Source: Deinococcus arboris (lineage in GTDB: Bacteria; Deinococcota; Deinococci; Deinococcales; Deinococcaceae). From it: a stretch of DNA of 64,000 nucleotides. The first letter of the stretch is position 1. Every line of letters starts with the position of its first letter. A program made the position numbers and the translations under genes. The stretch is from contig NZ_WQLB01000011.1 in the NCBI RefSeq assembly GCF_009755355.1, positions 1-64,000 of the forward strand, read 5' to 3'. This document shows, one piece after another, positions 1 to 10,314 of the stretch. The notes below the pieces were generated by a model. The model searched no databases. It saw nothing but the letters and a program-made list of their open reading frames with translations, and was not told where the DNA came from.

Positions 1-2
1 AA

Positions 3-32
3 AGGCCAAGTGGAAATAATTTTCCAACTTGC
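3..32. other. Imperfect hairpin at window edge
   Basis: A near-palindrome (GGCCAAGTGGAAA / TTTTCCAACTTGCC, with two bulges) lies at the left edge. It could be the terminator of a gene outside the window. A second small perfect inverted repeat (TCGGCT-TC-AGCCGA) sits at 113-126, just ahead of the first gene. Neither has other support. Confidence 0.3.
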
Positions 33-156
33 CTCCGGCTAAGAAAAATGTTACCGTAACGGCCTCAAATCAGTCCGTCTTCGGCCGCCGCTTCATCTGG
101 GCGCTGCGTTCATCGGCTTCAGCCGAGCCCTAGCCGTTTTTCTGGAGGAATGCCCT

Positions 157-1296
157 ATGCCAAGTCGTTCAGTTGCCCACCACTGGTCTACACGAGTCCT
201 TTTCACCACGGCGTTAGGGGTAGCCCTTATGGCCTGCGGCGCTGCACCATCCACCCCGACGAACCTCACTGCCCAGGCCGTCACCTGCGCGGTTTGGTCG
301 TCCAGCGCCACCTATGTTCAGGGCGACACCGTCACCGCTAGTGGAAAGGCCTACCGGGCCAACTTTTGGACGCAGGGTGACTCGCCCGCCTCCCGGAACG
401 GCCCCGCCAGCAGCGGGCAGCCTTGGACGCTGATTAGCAGCTGTGGCAGCACCACGCCGCCTCCCACCACCCCCCCGCCGACAACGCCACCCCCAGCCAC
501 TTGCAGCGCGACTACCTGGACTCGGGGCGTGAACTACACGCTGGGCACGGTCGTGCGTTACCCAGGCAACGGCCAGTATTACAAGCTGGTCAACGTCGGC
601 AGCAACGGCAGTGACGGCACCGACCCTACCATCAGCACCTGGTACTGGCAGCCCACCACCTGCAGCACCACACCTCCTCCCTCGTCTGGCGGCTTTGTGG
701 TGTCTGAAGCCCTGTTCAACCAGATGTTTCCCAACCGCAATTCCTTCTACACCTACGCTGGGCTGACCACGGCCATGCAGGCTTATCCTGCCTTCGCGAA
801 CACTGGCAGCGACACGGTTCGGAAGCAGGAAGCCGCCGCGTTCCTGGCCAACGTCAATCAGGAAACCGGCGCCCTGGTCTACATCCGGGAAATCAATCAG
901 GCCAACTGGAACAGCTACTGCTCGTCGGGCAACTGCGGCGGCAAGCAGTATTACGGTCGCGGGCCGATGCAGCTGTCCTGGGACTACAACTACCGCACGG
1001 CCGGCGCGGCCCTGGGCATCGATCTGCTGAACAATCCGGACCTTGTGGCCACGGACTCGGCTGTGGCCTGGAAAACGGCGCTGTGGTACTGGATGACTCA
1101 GCGGGCGCAGGCCGCCCGCACGCCCCACGACGCCATGGTGAGCGGGGCGGGCTTCGGTGAAACGATCCGCGCGATCAACGGGGGCATTGAATGCAACGGC
1201 GGGCCCGGACGCGAGGGCATGCTGAACCGTGGCCGCTACTACACGGATTTTGCCGGGCGGCTGGGTGTTCCTACGGGCAATAATCTGACCTGCTGA
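157..1296 (+). CDS. GH19 chitinase lipoprotein with two chitin-binding modules
   Basis: Predicted exported endochitinase of glycoside hydrolase family 19, cleaving beta-1,4-GlcNAc polymers. The start follows a GGAGGA ribosome site 8 nt upstream. Residues 1-27 form a lipoprotein signal ending in a lipobox-like ALMAC. A first CBM5/12-like module covers about 43-96, then a TTPPP-repeat linker, a second module at about 116-169, and the GH19 domain from about 183 to the end. E236 in NQETG and E245 in YIREIN match the GH19 catalytic acid and base, and GRGPMQLSW is the typical substrate-cleft motif. The next gene encodes a GH18 enzyme carrying a nearly identical second module, so the two probably act together on chitin or related polymers outside the cell. 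The family call is firm; the substrate is inferred. Confidence 0.93.
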   Translation: MPSRSVAHHWSTRVLFTTALGVALMACGAAPSTPTNLTAQAVTCAVWSSSATYVQGDTVTASGKAYRANFWTQGDSPASRNGPASSGQPWTLISSCGSTTPPPTTPPPTTPPPATCSATTWTRGVNYTLGTVVRYPGNGQYYKLVNVGSNGSDGTDPTISTWYWQPTTCSTTPPPSSGGFVVSEALFNQMFPNRNSFYTYAGLTTAMQAYPAFANTGSDTVRKQEAAAFLANVNQETGALVYIREINQANWNSYCSSGNCGGKQYYGRGPMQLSWDYNYRTAGAALGIDLLNNPDLVATDSAVAWKTALWYWMTQRAQAARTPHDAMVSGAGFGETIRAINGGIECNGGPGREGMLNRGRYYTDFAGRLGVPTGNNLTC

Positions 1297-1432
1297 TACG
1301 GATTCCGTCTGTTTCGCGGACACATCAGTCCTTTCCCGATGTGTCCGCTCCACGCCCGGAACCCGTTGTTCTCCTTCTCGCTGTGCTCGGGTTAAATCGC
1401 TTCTGTGAACAATTGAACCAGAGTCCGTATGA
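1297..1432. repeat. Dispersed intergenic repeat, copy A
   Basis: This element starts with TACGGATTCCG directly after the GH19 stop and ends with the inverted, imperfect terminus AGAGTCCGTATGA. It carries an 11-bp perfect hairpin (GCGGACACATC at 1316-1326 with GATGTGTCCGC at 1338-1348), then a core reading CCCGGAACCCG and CTTCTCGCT. Related copies lie near 36.9, 40.9, 44.7 and 56.1 kb. The hairpin may also end the GH19 transcript. Confidence 0.7.
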
Positions 1433-1493
1433 GTCGCCAGGACCGGGGGAGGTACTTGACCTGCCCAGCAGCTGGCCCATGATGGAGATAAAG

Positions 1494-2597
1494 ATGCGTT
1501 CGCTCCCCCACCTTGTTTCTGCCCTTCTCCTGAGCGCTGGCGTCGCGGCGTGCAGCAGCCAACCACCCTTGGCAAGCGGCGTAGCGCTGCAGCGCGCGGC
1601 TCTGTCGGCGCAGGCCGCTGCCTGCACCTTTCAAACCTGGCAGGCCAACACGACCTACACCCTGGGCACCACCGTCCTGTACCCCGCCAATGGCCGGTAC
1701 TACAAGCTCGTCAACGCGACGGCGGGGGGCAGCGATAAGACCGATCCCACCATCAGCACCTGGTACTGGCAGCCCACCACCTGCAGCGGGCCGTCTTCCG
1801 GGAATAAGGTGCTGGGCACGTATTACGCCACCTTTGCGCCGAGCGCCCCAAGGCTTCGGGAGATTCACCCTAACTACACCCTGATTTACCTCTTTGCAGC
1901 GACGAACGCGCCAGGGCAGCCGGCCGGCACCCTCAAGTTTGATCCACCGCCCAATGGCAGCGGCGCCTGGACGAATTGGACGGCAGATCTCCAGTACGTC
2001 CGCTCCACTCAGAAGCGCAAGGTGCTGCTTTCGGTGGGCGGCGCCGGAAACGCCATCCGGTTTACCACCCGCGCCGTCTCGACCACTTTTGTCAACAGTG
2101 TGGACAAGCTCTATCAGGCTTGGGGCGGCTTTGATGGCTTAGACTTCAACACCTTCGAGGGCGACGCGGCGCCGAACACCAGTGAAATGATCTGGATTGG
2201 CCAGGAATTGAAGCGCCGGCATCCCGGCTTCCTCATCACTGCGCCGCCTGCGCCATGGAATACCGCCGATCAGCAGTTCTGCAAAGCCATGCTGACGGCT
2301 GGTGCACTTGATTACTGCGCGCCGCAGTATTACGACGGGCCGCAGTTGAATGACCCAGCTTACCTGCAGAGCAACCTGCAAACGTGGGTCAATCTGCTGG
2401 GGGCAGACCATGTGGTGGTGGGCTTTGGCGTGAATCCAGGGCTGGCCAACTACTGGACCATCGGTTCGGCGGTCAATACGTTCTCTCAGGCGAACAGTCG
2501 TTTTCCTGGTCTCCGTGGAGCGTTCGACTGGCGCCTCGACTGGGATGTACAGCAGGGCTCGCCTTTCGCCCAGCAGTTTGGCCCGCTGACCCGATAA
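1494..2597 (+). CDS. GH18-type chitinase-like lipoprotein with chitin-binding module
   Basis: Secreted glycoside hydrolase family 18-like protein of 367 aa. I chose the ATG at 1494 because it opens a signal peptide ending in GVAAC (lipobox, Cys20); an upstream in-frame start at 1341 lies partly inside the repeat element. A CBM5/12-like module (about 44-97) is almost identical to the second module of the preceding GH19 enzyme. The GH18 barrel follows from about 104, with LLSVGG on strand 3 and the strand-4 motif FDGLDFNTFE at 213-222. The canonical motif is DGxDxDxE; here the second-last Asp is Asn219 and the Glu sits one residue late (E222). It may therefore be a variant hydrolase or a binding protein. 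The family is clear; activity is uncertain. Confidence 0.85.
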   Translation: MRSLPHLVSALLLSAGVAACSSQPPLASGVALQRAALSAQAAACTFQTWQANTTYTLGTTVLYPANGRYYKLVNATAGGSDKTDPTISTWYWQPTTCSGPSSGNKVLGTYYATFAPSAPRLREIHPNYTLIYLFAATNAPGQPAGTLKFDPPPNGSGAWTNWTADLQYVRSTQKRKVLLSVGGAGNAIRFTTRAVSTTFVNSVDKLYQAWGGFDGLDFNTFEGDAAPNTSEMIWIGQELKRRHPGFLITAPPAPWNTADQQFCKAMLTAGALDYCAPQYYDGPQLNDPAYLQSNLQTWVNLLGADHVVVGFGVNPGLANYWTIGSAVNTFSQANSRFPGLRGAFDWRLDWDVQQGSPFAQQFGPLTR

Positions 2598-2612
2598 CAA
2601 CTGCAACACAGC

Positions 2613-2645
2613 GACAGCGGCGGCCATACTGTGGCCGCCGCTGTC
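2613..2645. terminator. Bidirectional terminator hairpin
   Basis: A perfect 14-bp stem (GACAGCGGCGGCCA with TGGCCGCCGCTGTC) and a 5-nt loop lie 16 bp after the GH18 stop, between two convergent genes. There is no long T-run on either side. Confidence 0.8.
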
Positions 2646-2750
2646 TGCTGTACTTCATCGATTCAAAGTGGCCGAAGACCGTTAGATTCAACCGCTCTGG
2701 GTCTCGTCGCACCGTTCATCTGAACGTGACAGAGCCTCAGCGGAACCCTG

Positions 2751-4514
2751 TCATTTCCAGACGAGGGCGTTGAGGATGTTGCGCGCATTGCCGAAAGCGT
2801 AGTAATCCGACCCCGTCAGCGGATTGATGTGCTGGCCCAACCAGGCCATAGCCGCCGACGGGCCTCCGTCCAGGCGAATGGCGCCGCTTAAGTAGCCCAG
2901 GCCTTCAAACACACTGCACAGGTCCCTCGGCGACGAAGTCCCGCTGCTTGTGGATGACACCAACGCCATGCGGTTGAGGCCGATGCCCACCGCGCTCCAG
3001 CGGTTAACGCTCGTGGTGTCGAGGTTAGGGTTGCAGGCGCCGTTGCGAATGACCGATGTGGTCGAGCCGATCACGTTGTAGTTGTGCGTGCCGAAATTCA
3101 GCGATGTGCTAGCGCCGACGAAAAACTCAGCGGACGTGCCTTTCGAGCGGTCGGCCGGCTGCATCTGGAAGCCCAGGATGGCTTCGGTCGTCGAGGTTTT
3201 CTTGCGCGCCGTGCCCGCCGTAATCAGCGTGCCCAGCGGCGTGCCGTACCCCGTGCCCATGTACGTCCCTTTGTCGCCGTCCCAGGTAAAGCCGTTGATG
3301 GCCACCACCGCGCCTGTGCCGTGAGACGTGATCGGGCGCAGCACATACTTGCCGGGGTAATCCACGCTGGGTGTCACCGGAAGGTCCACGGTGCGGCCAC
3401 GGTTGGAGCGGTCAATCAACACGATGTGCACGTAGGGCGCGACGTTCTCGCAGTCAAAAATGCGAATGGCGTCCGTCCCGTCCGCGAAATACTGCTCGTA
3501 TTCTGCCCGGCGGGCCGTCAGGCTGTTTTTGCAGGCGGACGTGTCCTGCGCCGAGATGGACGCAGCATTCAGGGTCTTGCCCGGCAGGGCGATCCGCTCT
3601 CCGCTGCTGGTTTCGATGACACTCCGGTCGGTGTACACCTGAGCGCCGCTGAGATCCTTGGCCTGAAAAGTCAGCGTGTCCCCGTTCATAGTCACTGCGG
3701 GCGTCGTCTTGTCGGCCAGTTGCACCTTGTAGTCCGCTGCTGTCAGGCCCTTAGCAATGCGGTCCCGGTTGACCTTGAGGGTGACTGTCATGGGGTCCTG
3801 AGTTTTCAGGGCAGGCCACACCGCCACACGCGGCACAATCCCGCCTGTGTCGATCAGTTCCATGCCAAACAGCTGCGCCTCTTTCAGGCTGCCCGCCGCC
3901 ATCGCCAGGCCCATCGGGCTGCCAGCGGGCCAGGCCATCGCCCGGTCCGGGCGGTAGGCGACCACCGAACCGGCCGTTGGGGGCAGCGGCGCCGTCCCCA
4001 GATAGGTCACTTCCAAGCTGCTGGCGTCGCCAGGCCGGACGGTGCTAAGGCTCAGGAAGATTTCCTGACGCTCGCCCGCTTGCAGGGTGATCGGCTGGGC
4101 CAATCGAAGGGTACGGAACGCCACAGGCTGACCGGCGGCCGGGTCGGGCTGCACGATGATCCGGTCAATGCGACTGGGAGGCAACGTAACGTCACTGAAG
4201 AGCTTGCCCCGGCCAGTGCCGTCATCGCCGGCCAGGACGCCACCACTGACTCCGGTGGCTGTACATGTCGTGCTGCACAGGAAGACACTCCTCACCCCAA
4301 TAGACGGCAGGTTAGGGACGTCCCCAATGAATGACACCCGAACGCGGGTCTGGTCTGCAGGAATGGGTCCCGGTTCAAACGGTGTGGCCGGGGCGCCCGC
4401 CGTTTCATTGAGTACCGACAGGGCGTAAGGGTCGGCGCTCTCGGGCGTACGGCCGCAGGCGAGAAGCGTGGTGAGACACAGCAGGGGCAGGGTGACGCGG
4501 GACGCATAGGACAT
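2751..4514 (-). CDS. Lipoprotein with C-terminal phosphodiester glycosidase (NAGPA-like) domain
   Basis: Exported lipoprotein of about 587 aa. The ATG at 4514 is preceded by CCCCGGAGGTTCATCA (strong ribosome site) and opens a signal peptide ending in TLLAC; an in-frame extension to 4658 lacks these. The first half (about 40-330) contains beta-rich segments I cannot assign. The C-terminal part resembles phosphodiester glycosidase / exopolysaccharide NAGPA domains (DUF2233 type): an AINGFTW segment, RWSAVGIG, and the hallmark LDGGPSAAMAW near the C-terminus. Such domains hydrolyse GlcNAc-1-phosphodiester linkages or act on envelope polysaccharides. Neighbouring chitinases also act on GlcNAc polymers, but it is convergent with them and transcribed separately. 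The domain call is moderately confident; the substrate is unknown. Confidence 0.75.
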   Translation of the reverse strand: MSYASRVTLPLLCLTTLLACGRTPESADPYALSVLNETAGAPATPFEPGPIPADQTRVRVSFIGDVPNLPSIGVRSVFLCSTTCTATGVSGGVLAGDDGTGRGKLFSDVTLPPSRIDRIIVQPDPAAGQPVAFRTLRLAQPITLQAGERQEIFLSLSTVRPGDASSLEVTYLGTAPLPPTAGSVVAYRPDRAMAWPAGSPMGLAMAAGSLKEAQLFGMELIDTGGIVPRVAVWPALKTQDPMTVTLKVNRDRIAKGLTAADYKVQLADKTTPAVTMNGDTLTFQAKDLSGAQVYTDRSVIETSSGERIALPGKTLNAASISAQDTSACKNSLTARRAEYEQYFADGTDAIRIFDCENVAPYVHIVLIDRSNRGRTVDLPVTPSVDYPGKYVLRPITSHGTGAVVAINGFTWDGDKGTYMGTGYGTPLGTLITAGTARKKTSTTEAILGFQMQPADRSKGTSAEFFVGASTSLNFGTHNYNVIGSTTSVIRNGACNPNLDTTSVNRWSAVGIGLNRMALVSSTSSGTSSPRDLCSVFEGLGYLSGAIRLDGGPSAAMAWLGQHINPLTGSDYYAFGNARNILNALVWK

Positions 4515-4915
4515 TGATGAACCTCCGGGGTAGGAAATGACCTGCGCATCATCTCGGCCCCGACACATCTCATGGTCTGGTTTATCCCAAGGCGCCATGA
4601 ATGATGCCGCAAGGGCTGCCCACGCAGGAGAAGGCTTTAAAGGGCTCTGGTATCGCATGAGCCCCCCACGACAACTTCCGGCTCAGGTCCTGACCACCCG
4701 CCAGATAACGCAGGGGAGTCGGCTCGGCGCGAAGACCAGCCCGAGCTATAGAGCCCTCACCTAAACCGAAAGCCAGACTTTCTCCGCTGATACGCCGTCC
4801 CTCGCTTATTTACAACACGCTTGAACCTGTCTGCTCGCTTCTGGAGCGGTCAACCGCAGGTCCGGTTTGATGGATCGGAGAGGCCGGCTCACGTCTGGAC
4901 GCTATGTGTGCGCAG
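4515..4915. other. Intergenic region, 401 bp
   Basis: This separates the stop of the HEAT-repeat gene from the start of the downstream lipoprotein gene, both on the minus strand. It should hold the lipoprotein promoter, but I could not find a convincing -35/-10 pair. No coding sequence with the local codon bias and no strong hairpin was seen. Confidence 0.5.
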
Positions 4916-7900
4916 TTACGTCGTGGCCTGCTCCATTTCTGGCAGCGTGAACTGGGCGGCGCCCGCGACCAGGGGGGACGGATCAGCCCGGTAAGTCTGA
5001 AGCTGACGCAATCGCTCGGCCGTCCAGCCGCCCAGAGCAGCGGCCTCTAGGATCAGCACCTCCAGCGCCAGACGCCGAGCAAGCTCGTTGCCAGTGAGGA
5101 GGACGGCCTGAAGGGCTGGCACGGCGCCAACGTCCGGCCGCTGGTGGACCTGCTTGAGAGCAGTCACGCCCGCCATCAGCGCTTCGGCGTGAAGTTGTCC
5201 CTGCTCGGTCCAATGCTGGAGCCGCGCCCCCAGAGCGGGCCAGGGTTCGGCCGCCACCGCCAACTGAACCTGAAGGGTCAGGGTTAGCGAGTCAGTGGCC
5301 AATGCTTCTAGCACTGCCTGGATTAGAGGGGCAGTTCGGTGTGGGCTGCTCGCCGCCACTGCCTGAAGGGCTTGAAGGGCGGCTTGCAGAGCGCGGCGGT
5401 CTGGCAGGAGCTGCCGGAAGGCCTCGCCGATGGCCTGGGCATCCGGGGTCCCGTAGGAGGCGAAAATCACCCCCGCAGCCGCGGTCGTTTCTTCCGAGTA
5501 AGGAGAGGTCAGGCGCTGCAACAGAGTAGGCAAGAGGATTCGCTCAGGGTCTGTCAGAGGCTGGTGAAAGTGCAGAGTGGCCAGGCGAACCGTCGCGTCT
5601 GGGTGGCCCAGCAGGGCCTGCACGAGGGCCAGGTACTCGCGGCCACTGTGACCTGTCAGCGCCTGACCCGGCAGCCGGACGAGGCCGCTGCTCAGGGCCA
5701 CATCCCCCGACTGCGCGGCGGCCAGCAGCACGGGCCACGTCTCAGCCTGACCCAGATGGTTCCACAGGCCCCGCAGCAGCGCCACCCGCACGTCACGGTG
5801 CAGGTCTTCGGTGCTGAAGTCCAGCAGGGCGCGGTAGGCACGGTCGCCACGCAGCTCGCCGATCAACCGCACCACCTCCTTGAAGACCGTCACCCGTTCG
5901 CGCGGGACGCCCAGCAGCAGGTCCAGTGCCTGATCTGGCGCCATCGCCAGCAGCGGGCGCCGCAAGGCATACAGAGCAATGCGGGCGCGGTCATCCTCCA
6001 AGGCGGCGAGGAGCGCCGGCACCCCCCGCGCCTCGTCAAGTTGCCCCAGCGATCTCAGCGCCCGGTCCCGGAGCGCCGGGTTGGAAGCGTCCAACTGGGC
6101 CAGCGCCGTGAGCCGGTCCAGTTGAGCGTCTCCTGGCGCCCTGGACAGACGCGCCAGTAAGCCAGGGCGGCGGTCCAGAGGCACTGAGGTCGGCAGAGCC
6201 GCCAGTTGGCCCAGAGCCGTCCACACGCCCGGCAGACCACGCTGCGTGTCCTGAATGACTTCTATAAGCGTGGCTGCAAACGTTTGCTGCTGCGTCCGCG
6301 TCCAGCGGGTGAAGCCAGTCATGAACGGCAGGACAATGCGGGTCTTGCCCGTACTGAACCGGCCTGCAAACGCCCGGCGGCCCAGGAAAGGCGTCAGCAG
6401 ATCCTGCCGCTGCCGGTGCAGATGGTCGTAGATCACCGCCTGGGTGGCCCAGCTGGCGTCCTCGCGCAGGAGTTGGGGCACCAGGGTGGCAAAGCGCTGC
6501 GGCTCGTGGGCCTGCAGGAGGCTGAGGGCCCGCAGTGGGATCCACCGCTCCTTCGACTGCCGGATACGCTGTTCAAGCAGAGCGAATAAATCGGCTTGTC
6601 CTCGGATGTACCGGCCGAGGCTTTCAATCCCCTGCAGCAGCTGATCTTCCCGTTCACGTGTGGCCCACGCCTGAAAAACAGGCAGCAGGGCAGCCATCAC
6701 CCCCGGCGCAGTCGCTGCGGTCAGGTGCCGCTCCAGACGTCCAAACTGAACCTGGCCCCTGGCCTGAACAAAGCGGGCCAGCCAGGCCGCGCTCCACTCG
6801 GGATGAAAGGGCAGGAGGCGGAGAATCAGACGCAGGGCCTGCCGCGCCGTCTGGTGGGACAGGTCTGCGGCGTCCAGGGCGACTTGCAACACCTGTCCCA
6901 GCGCGTCCAGGCTGCTCACCTGCCAGAGGCTGGGTGGTAGGTCCGCCAAACCGCTGAGCATGGCGAGGCGCACCGGGTCTTGCTCATGGCGCCTTGCGGT
7001 CAGCAGGGCGAGTAACTCAGTCTGCCGGAAACGGTCATAGCGCACGGCGAACGCGAGGCTGGTCAGCGCCTGGGCACGCAGGTCTGGGTCCGGCGACCGG
7101 AGCGGCGTGTCCAGCAGGGCGCGGGCGTCGCCCCAGGGCAGCAGAGCGGCATAGGTCAACCGCTGCGTCGGCCGAGTCTGCAAGGTAGGTAGGTCAACAT
7201 GTCGCCGCGCCTCTTGAATCCGCAGGTCGGCGGGGAGGTGCTGGGCGATGGGCAAGGGCAGCACACCGGCCGAGGTTGTCAACTGCTCCAGAACAACCGA
7301 GGCCAATCTCTGGCGAGCAGCGGGCGGCAGGGTGCCGTAGGCCTGCTCAATATGGGGCAGGATGCCAGGGCGATGGCGCAGCAGGGCCGCCACGACATCG
7401 TAAGGAAGGTGGCGCAGTCTGGGCGTGAGGGTCAGGGGCCCTGGACTGTCCTCGGAACTGAGGACCAGCTCGGCCACCGCCTCCGGGCGCACCAGAGCGA
7501 GGTGCTGCAGGCGAAGGTGGCCCAGCGGCGTGGTGCGCCCCAGGGCTTGAACTAAGTTCAGCCCGAGGTCCAGGTCGCGTTTTGCCAGGACCGGCAGCAG
7601 CAGGTTCACCTGGGCTGTGACCTGAGGTGCGGGCTCAGACAGATTCTGTGCGCGCCGCAAGAGTTCCTGGCCGGCCACAACCGGGTGCCAGCGGGCGACG
7701 CGCAGCCACATCGGCTGTAGGCCAGGCTCGTCCAGCAGGGCTGGGAACAACTGCTGCACCAGGTCGGAGGAAGCGTAGGGTAAGGCCAGTTGGGCCGCTG
7801 CCGGGTCCTCCTCCAGTGTGCGCTGCACCCACTCGTCAACGGGCCCCGCAGATCGGCCCGCTTTGCGCCAGGCCATGAGCAACTGCCGCTGCCCAGCAGG

Positions 7901-8200
7901 CGGTAGCTGAGGCAAAAGAGTCAGCATCTGCTCATCGGTGCCGAGGAGCGCCACGAGTCGGCGGGCAGGACCGGCAACGTGCTCGGACGGGTCCAGAACG
8001 GCCTGAGCCGCCCGGCCCCCGTCCCGACTGCCAAAGCATGAAAAGAGGGCGAGGAGCCGCTCATAGACCGCGCCCCGAGACAAGTCATCCAGCAGCACTT
8101 CTCGGTCGGCAAGAGGTTGGCGGCCGATGGCCACCATGCGCTGAACGCGGTCATGGTGGGTCAACGCCTCAAATTCAGTCAGCAGCTGGGTAGTCTTCAC
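4916..8200 (-). CDS. Large HEAT-like repeat protein, function unknown
   Basis: Cytoplasmic-looking protein of about 1094 aa without signal peptide or membrane segments. A GTG start at 8200 is chosen because GGAAGGAGGCGTGCC precedes it; an in-frame extension to 8302 has no ribosome site and an atypical sequence. Nearly the whole chain consists of degenerate two-helix units rich in Leu and Ala with recurring patterns such as LRDRALRSLGQLDEARGVPALLAAL and DATVRLATL, typical of HEAT/armadillo-like solenoids. No catalytic domain is evident. Such solenoids usually scaffold protein-protein contacts. It is divergent from the SIMPL-domain gene across about 150 bp, so the two may share control. I do not recognise a specific family. 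Confidence 0.8.
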   Translation of the reverse strand: MKTTQLLTEFEALTHHDRVQRMVAIGRQPLADREVLLDDLSRGAVYERLLALFSCFGSRDGGRAAQAVLDPSEHVAGPARRLVALLGTDEQMLTLLPQLPPAGQRQLLMAWRKAGRSAGPVDEWVQRTLEEDPAAAQLALPYASSDLVQQLFPALLDEPGLQPMWLRVARWHPVVAGQELLRRAQNLSEPAPQVTAQVNLLLPVLAKRDLDLGLNLVQALGRTTPLGHLRLQHLALVRPEAVAELVLSSEDSPGPLTLTPRLRHLPYDVVAALLRHRPGILPHIEQAYGTLPPAARQRLASVVLEQLTTSAGVLPLPIAQHLPADLRIQEARRHVDLPTLQTRPTQRLTYAALLPWGDARALLDTPLRSPDPDLRAQALTSLAFAVRYDRFRQTELLALLTARRHEQDPVRLAMLSGLADLPPSLWQVSSLDALGQVLQVALDAADLSHQTARQALRLILRLLPFHPEWSAAWLARFVQARGQVQFGRLERHLTAATAPGVMAALLPVFQAWATREREDQLLQGIESLGRYIRGQADLFALLEQRIRQSKERWIPLRALSLLQAHEPQRFATLVPQLLREDASWATQAVIYDHLHRQRQDLLTPFLGRRAFAGRFSTGKTRIVLPFMTGFTRWTRTQQQTFAATLIEVIQDTQRGLPGVWTALGQLAALPTSVPLDRRPGLLARLSRAPGDAQLDRLTALAQLDASNPALRDRALRSLGQLDEARGVPALLAALEDDRARIALYALRRPLLAMAPDQALDLLLGVPRERVTVFKEVVRLIGELRGDRAYRALLDFSTEDLHRDVRVALLRGLWNHLGQAETWPVLLAAAQSGDVALSSGLVRLPGQALTGHSGREYLALVQALLGHPDATVRLATLHFHQPLTDPERILLPTLLQRLTSPYSEETTAAAGVIFASYGTPDAQAIGEAFRQLLPDRRALQAALQALQAVAASSPHRTAPLIQAVLEALATDSLTLTLQVQLAVAAEPWPALGARLQHWTEQGQLHAEALMAGVTALKQVHQRPDVGAVPALQAVLLTGNELARRLALEVLILEAAALGGWTAERLRQLQTYRADPSPLVAGAAQFTLPEMEQATT

Positions 8201-8348
8201 GGCACGCCTCCTTCCCGGGTCAGGGCTGGCCTGCACCCTACGACAGATCAAGTGGCTGCATGGACTTGGTTCATCACTGTGGGGGCATATGACCAAGAAC
8301 ACGAAAGAGACGTTATGGACTATGGGGCACCGCCATTTTTGAGCGCAG

Positions 8349-9008
8349 GTGCAAGGGTCAGGCTCTTATTCTGAACAGATGGGTGTACTGCGCATTCAAC
8401 AAAAAGAGCAGCAGGACGTAGCGGCAGTCGGCGCGAAACTGTATCTGGAGGTGGCTGGGGAAACCCTCGTGATGGGCACTGCCGCCACCGAACGGGTCAA
8501 GGAGGTGCGGGAAGTAACCCGGCAGCTCCAGGCAGTGGGAATCCCACCGATGCAGATTCAAGTGCGCGGTGTGGAGATCAGTAACCGGACGGGACTACTG
8601 GCCAAGCAACAAAAGGCTCGGTTCCTTCTGGTGGTTGAAGCGGCACCAGAACTTCTCCCGCAGGTTCTTGGTGTCCTGGCTGATCAAAAGCACGTGGACC
8701 TTCAGCGGTTGGAATGGATCTTCGACGACTTTGAGGTCAGTTTGCGCCTGGGGGCGAAGGCCATGCAAAGAGCCCGGCAACGGGCAGAAGCGATTGCCCA
8801 GGCCGCAGGCCACCGGGTCGTGGGTGTCCTGAACGCTTCAGATACCTGGGAGATGCCCGTCAGCACGGTCAACCTCCAGCAAGAGTGGTTGGGTCAGGAC
8901 ACCCAGCGGGCCAGCCGCGCCCGCTCAGGGCCGCTGGAAGCTGGTGTGCCCTACACCTCAACGCACGTCTTTACCGTCCAGCTCACGGTGGATTTTCAAT
9001 TGGAATAA
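8349..9008 (+). CDS. SIMPL-domain (DUF541) protein
   Basis: Protein of 219 aa (209 if the ATG at 8379 is used instead of the GTG at 8349; neither has a strong ribosome site). The pattern fits SIMPL/DUF541: an early beta-alpha segment with VMGTAATERVKEVREV, a central DLQRLEWIFDD, a helix AKAMQRARQRAEAIAQAAG followed by HRVVGVL, and a C-terminal strand FTVQLTVDFQLE. Most family members are exported and carry a signal peptide; none is visible here, so this copy is probably cytoplasmic. SIMPL proteins have been linked to oxidative-stress tolerance and to signalling assemblies, but no biochemical role can be read from the sequence. It is divergent from the HEAT-repeat gene. Confidence 0.8.
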   Translation: MQGSGSYSEQMGVLRIQQKEQQDVAAVGAKLYLEVAGETLVMGTAATERVKEVREVTRQLQAVGIPPMQIQVRGVEISNRTGLLAKQQKARFLLVVEAAPELLPQVLGVLADQKHVDLQRLEWIFDDFEVSLRLGAKAMQRARQRAEAIAQAAGHRVVGVLNASDTWEMPVSTVNLQQEWLGQDTQRASRARSGPLEAGVPYTSTHVFTVQLTVDFQLE

Positions 9009-9052
9009 AGGACTGCGGACCACCTGACGCGCGGCCCTCTGTAGAAGCAAGA

Positions 9053-9077
9053 AGGCCACCTGAATTGCAGGTGGCCT
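9053..9077. terminator. Terminator hairpin between convergent genes
   Basis: A perfect 10-bp stem (AGGCCACCTG with CAGGTGGCCT) and 5-nt loop lie 45 bp after the SIMPL gene stop and 29 bp from the end of the convergent protease gene. It probably serves both. Confidence 0.8.
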
Positions 9078-9105
9078 CGATCAAGTGTGTTGTGTGTAGT
9101 CTGGC

Positions 9106-10314
<1,209 letters not shown>

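Noticed and set aside
214..1575. 453-codon minus-strand frame opposite the chitinase genes
   Set aside because: It is antisense to genes with clear domains, has an Arg/Gly/Pro-rich product and no ribosome site. GC-rich coding strands commonly leave such open antisense frames.
3084..4334. 416-codon plus-strand frame
   Set aside because: It lies opposite the lipoprotein with a clear signal peptide and phosphodiester glycosidase motifs; the product has no domain and skewed composition.
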